Program-made: the position numbers and the translations under genes
Part shown: positions 29,735-32,494 of the stretch, piece by piece
How the letters are laid out: every line of letters begins with the position of its first letter
How positions within the stretch are numbered: position 1 is the stretch's first letter
Assembly: GCA_023406225.1 (NCBI GenBank)
Contig: JAEXWS010000175.1
Span: forward strand, 1 to 32,494
DNA length: 32,494 bases
Direction of reading: 5' to 3'
Source of the DNA: Bacillota bacterium
GTDB lineage: Bacteria; Bacillota; Clostridia; Oscillospirales; Oscillospiraceae
Notes under the pieces: generated by a model
Database searches by the model: none
What the model was told of the DNA's origin: nothing
What the model saw: the letters and a program-made list of their open reading frames with translations, nothing else

Positions 29735-31948
29735 ATGGTCAGGCGTAAGGTTTCTTCCCTGGGGCTTTCCTGTGTACTTTGCATCGCGGCGCTTCTGTTT
29801 CTCTCCACCTCCGCCGCGGCGGCGGACTATTCGGACGTCCAGGGCCACTGGAACGCGGCGGTCATTGAAAAGTGGTCCGATACCGGCATCCTCTCCGGCT
29901 ACCCCGACGGGACCTTCCGGCCCGACGCCCCCGTTACCCGGGCCCAGCTTGCAAGTGTTTTGTACCGTATCTGGGGCGTGGAGCCGGTGCAGGACTGCTT
30001 TGACTTTCCCGACCTCCCCAAGGACCACTGGTGCTATGACGCGCTCTCCACCATGTATATGTACGACGTGGTCCAGAGCACGGACGGACGGATGCTTCCG
30101 GATGAGCCCCTCACCCGGGAGGAGGCATTCTACATGATCGGCCGGGGGTTTTTGACGGAGACGCGGGGTACCTCTGTCGATCCCTTCCGCAGTCTGCCCG
30201 ATGCGGGGGACGTCACTCCGGTCTATGCCGCTCAAATCTCCGGCATGTTGTATGACCGCTACATCGGCGGCTCCGCCGATGGGCGGCTAAATCCTAAACG
30301 GGGCGTCACCCGGGCGGAGGTCATGAAGGTGGTCGACAATTTGGTGGACGTCCTCATCGACCGGCCCGGCGTCTATACGGTCCCCTATGGGCAGAATACC
30401 TTGGTATTATGCAAGGGCGTTACCTTGGAATTAGAGCAATACAAAGGCGGCGGCACCCAGCCTAACCGCACCTATCTGATGGGCCAGGCCACCGATAACG
30501 GCGTATCCTTTCGCAGCGCGCCTGGCAATACCCGCAGACCCTCCACCACACTGTGCTATGTCTCAGACGAGCCCGCCACGTTCACCCTGGACGGCTCCTG
30601 TGATGTGGGAAATCACACCAACGACCAGAAGAAGGTCTTGTCCGCATGGTTTCTGCCAGATACCCGGTTCGCCGGCCGGGGCAGAGAGGATTTCCCTTAT
30701 ATTCTCTCCACACCGGAACAGTTTCGGCTTTTAGCGGAGTTTTACGGTGAAAGTTCGACTTTCAAATATTTTAAACTATCCAATGATATCGATTTGGGGA
30801 CGCTCTCCGCCCCCATTGGTTCAAAAGACCATTCTCCCATTTCCACCAACCTGGATGGCAATGGATATACCGTTACCTACCAAATGAACGCTCTGACGCT
30901 GAACGAATCCACCTGCGGGCTGTTTTACGCCTGGAAAGGCAGTGTTTCTGATCTGACCTTGAGCGGCACGGCGGATGCCGTGTTCAGCAGCCGGGCCGCC
31001 CAGCAAACAGGGACCGGCACGCTGGCATTCGGCGGCTTTGCCGGCAGCTTGATGGGCCGGGTCAGCAATTGTATCGCCAATATGGATATCAGTATCCGTT
31101 ACACCGGCGGTACAACAGCCAACTTGAACGTAGGCGGACTCGGCGGCGGCACGAACAATTGCAAACTGAACGACTGCACCGCCTCCGGGTCTATAGAGGC
31201 CCGGGCAAGCGAATCAAACAGCACGATCTGTGCGGGAGGGCTGATGGGCGCCTCTCTTGCCGGATTCTTTAGTTTCGGCGCCACTTTTACAGACTGCGGC
31301 GCCAGCGGCACAGTTTCCGTTCAGGGCGGCAATCATACCGCCGCCGGTGGAATCGTGGGGCTGATGTCCACAGGGGAAAACCCATCGCAGAAAGAACAGG
31401 CCAGCCAGTGGTTTTTCAATGATAATGCCCTGATATCCTGCTGGTCCACCGCGGCGGTCTCCGGCACGGATTCCAGCTTCCAGTGTGACGCCGGGGGCTT
31501 GGTGGGCCAGTTGAATGCCGGGACCGTCCAGCGGAGCTGGGCACGGCCTGTGGTCACAGTAGACGGCGGGACCTTCCAGAATGTGGGCGGCATCACAGGC
31601 GCCTGCTACGTAGACAGCGCCATCTCCGACTGCTGGGCCAACGCCTCTGCCCTGGCAGCGGGCGGAGACCTGCATACAGGCGGCATTACCGGCCGCCTGT
31701 CCGGAACCGTTTCCAATTCCTTTGTTCTGGGGGCCGGCCGCCTCGGCGGCGGCAACGCCATCGCCTTCCAAAGCTGGAACGACGGCGCGGTCGCGGCCAG
31801 CGCGGACATGACCGGCATTGCGCAGAGCGCGAAGGACCTGTTTCTCCAAAGCTGCGGCTGGGATTTTACGGACGTCTGGGACAAGAGCGGCGCGTATCCC
31901 CTTCTGCGAAGCTGCGACCCGACGGCCCAGCGGGCGGCGCAGGCCTGA
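29735..31948 (+). CDS. SLH-domain exported protein with GLUG-like repeats
   Basis: A 737-residue secreted protein. The signal peptide is residues 1-30 (cleavage after SAAAA). Three SLH motifs follow: ~32-82 (YSDVQGHWNAAVIEKW, then GYPDGTFRPDAPVTRAQ), ~88-138 and ~145-205 (DGRLNPKRGVTRAE). SLH triplets bind pyruvylated secondary cell wall polymer. Residues ~300-720 carry Gly-rich repeats such as GGFAGSLMGRVSNCIA, GGLMGAS, GGIVGLM, GGLVGQL and GGITGRLSGTVSN, which look like GLUG motifs and probably form a beta-solenoid stalk. ATG 29735 has AAGGAG eight bases upstream; the long upstream frame crosses the promoter and terminator. Likely a surface adhesin or structural protein. Part of the repeat region uses more A/T-ending codons than neighbours. 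Confidence 0.9.
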   Translation: MVRRKVSSLGLSCVLCIAALLFLSTSAAAADYSDVQGHWNAAVIEKWSDTGILSGYPDGTFRPDAPVTRAQLASVLYRIWGVEPVQDCFDFPDLPKDHWCYDALSTMYMYDVVQSTDGRMLPDEPLTREEAFYMIGRGFLTETRGTSVDPFRSLPDAGDVTPVYAAQISGMLYDRYIGGSADGRLNPKRGVTRAEVMKVVDNLVDVLIDRPGVYTVPYGQNTLVLCKGVTLELEQYKGGGTQPNRTYLMGQATDNGVSFRSAPGNTRRPSTTLCYVSDEPATFTLDGSCDVGNHTNDQKKVLSAWFLPDTRFAGRGREDFPYILSTPEQFRLLAEFYGESSTFKYFKLSNDIDLGTLSAPIGSKDHSPISTNLDGNGYTVTYQMNALTLNESTCGLFYAWKGSVSDLTLSGTADAVFSSRAAQQTGTGTLAFGGFAGSLMGRVSNCIANMDISIRYTGGTTANLNVGGLGGGTNNCKLNDCTASGSIEARASESNSTICAGGLMGASLAGFFSFGATFTDCGASGTVSVQGGNHTAAGGIVGLMSTGENPSQKEQASQWFFNDNALISCWSTAAVSGTDSSFQCDAGGLVGQLNAGTVQRSWARPVVTVDGGTFQNVGGITGACYVDSAISDCWANASALAAGGDLHTGGITGRLSGTVSNSFVLGAGRLGGGNAIAFQSWNDGAVAASADMTGIAQSAKDLFLQSCGWDFTDVWDKSGAYPLLRSCDPTAQRAAQA

Positions 31949-31972
31949 GGCCCCCTGCTGTTTGGCGGCCGG

Positions 31973-32010
31973 AACAAAAGCCTTCCCCGGGCGGGAGGGC
32001 TTTTGTTTTC
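31973..32010 (+). terminator. Terminator after the SLH protein gene
   Basis: A 15-bp stem, AACAAAAGCCTTCCC with GGGAGGGCTTTTGTT (one G-U pair), followed by T. It lies 24 bases after the stop codon. Confidence 0.88.
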
Positions 32011-32085
32011 CCGGCCTGCGGAAGAGCCTCTTCGAAAGTCACGGTTTTCCCTCCGGGGAGGGTGGCGCGTTTCGACGAAATCCGC

Positions 32086-32091
32086 TATACT
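32086..32091 (+). promoter_or_regulatory. Possible -10 box upstream of the last gene
   Basis: TATACT at 32086-32091; a second, overlapping TATACG follows at 32091-32096. No convincing -35 is seen. Confidence 0.35.
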
Positions 32092-32125
32092 ATACGAAAA
32101 GGAAATTCTCAGCGGGAGGGATCTT

Positions 32126-32494
32126 GTGAAACGGCTGGTCCATAAATGGTACGATATCTCCATCAAGGCCAAGAGCATGCTGCTGATGGGCGTGATGCTG
32201 GCGGTCATGTGGCTGCTGGTGGCGATGGCGCTGATGCAGCTCCGCTCGTTCAGCAGCCAGGCGGACGTGATCATGAACGACTACATGGACATCACCGGCT
32301 TTCTGGACGCCTTTTCCGCGGAGAACGTGTGGCTGGAGGCCTATATCCGCCCCACCCTGGACGCGGGACTGAGCTACCGGGAGGCCAGCGAGGAGACGGA
32401 CCGCCGCCTGGAGGACCTGCGGCCGGACTGGAGCGGCGGCGACCAGAGGGAAAACGCCCTGAAGCGCTCCATCTGCAACGCCATGGAGCACTAC
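32126..32494 (+). CDS. N-terminal part of a membrane sensor protein (3' truncated by window edge)
   Basis: The frame opens at GTG 32126 with GGGAGGG five bases upstream and runs open to the window end (123 codons). The start reads VKRLVHKWYDISIKAKSMLL, followed by one long hydrophobic helix (residues ~18-40, MLLMGVMLAVMWLLVAMALMQL) and then a hydrophilic, probably extracytoplasmic region starting RSFSSQADVIMNDYMDITGF. The juxtamembrane wording (SIKAKSMLL) is typical of sensor kinases, chemoreceptors and related HAMP proteins, so a histidine kinase or similar sensor is likely. The output domain lies beyond the window, so the type cannot be decided. Confidence 0.72.
   Translation, partial: MKRLVHKWYDISIKAKSMLLMGVMLAVMWLLVAMALMQLRSFSSQADVIMNDYMDITGFLDAFSAENVWLEAYIRPTLDAGLSYREASEETDRRLEDLRPDWSGGDQRENALKRSICNAMEHY

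Noticed and set aside
1..32494. CRISPR arrays, tRNA, rRNA, transposases, prophage genes
   Set aside because: No regular spaced repeats, no recognisable tRNA cloverleaf or rRNA sequence, and no transposase, integrase or phage protein was found on either strand.

Overview
The window is about 32 kb of very GC-rich bacterial chromosome. Its strong AGGAGG-type ribosome binding sites, sigma-A promoters, many intrinsic terminators, ECF sigma/anti-sigma pair, LytTR/GHKL two-component system and SLH-domain exported protein suggest a high-GC Clostridia-type Firmicute, plausibly an Oscillospiraceae-like gut anaerobe. That assignment is an inference from gene content and style. I see no rRNA, tRNA, CRISPR array, phage genes or insertion sequence.

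Layout. (1) 1-3430 (+): the tail of a PAS-domain signalling protein, then a large hybrid histidine kinase. (2) 3471-5436 (-): an ECF sigma factor, a zinc-type anti-sigma factor and two membrane proteins. (3) 5588-11992 (-): seven tightly packed genes, larE-larB-larC-fmdE-like-binding protein-FecCD permease-ATPase. They make the nickel pincer nucleotide cofactor and probably import its metal. The operon starts at a near-consensus promoter with a leader of about 150 nt that can form a terminator or a competing hairpin, and ends at a strong terminator. (4) 12299-12484 (-): a small DUF4177 protein. (5) 12698-14874 (+): overlapping araC-type regulator, EamA transporter and DUF2000 genes. (6) 15157-15588 (+): a pyridoxamine-phosphate-oxidase-fold protein. 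(7) 15708-20807 (+): LytTR response regulator, GHKL kinase and a three-gene ABC exporter; direct repeats spaced two helical turns apart sit upstream of the exporter promoter. (8) 20955-22244 (-): a GMP synthase whose glutaminase domain has lost its catalytic core. (9) 22393-26885 (-): a solute-binding lipoprotein followed by a membrane GGDEF/EAL protein, one operon from a near-consensus promoter. (10) 27017-29486: divergent LysR regulator and NSS-family sodium-dependent transporter, whose promoters appear to share one palindromic -35 hexamer. (11) 29735-31948 (+): an SLH-anchored exported protein with GLUG-like repeats. (12) 32126-end (+): the start of a membrane sensor protein.

The most unusual items are the GMP synthase without a glutaminase active site, the lar/metal-transport operon with its attenuator-like leader and no visible larA, the binding protein paired with a c-di-GMP enzyme, the candidate LytTR operator, and the shared -35 element. 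All calls come from reading the sequence; no database search was possible.
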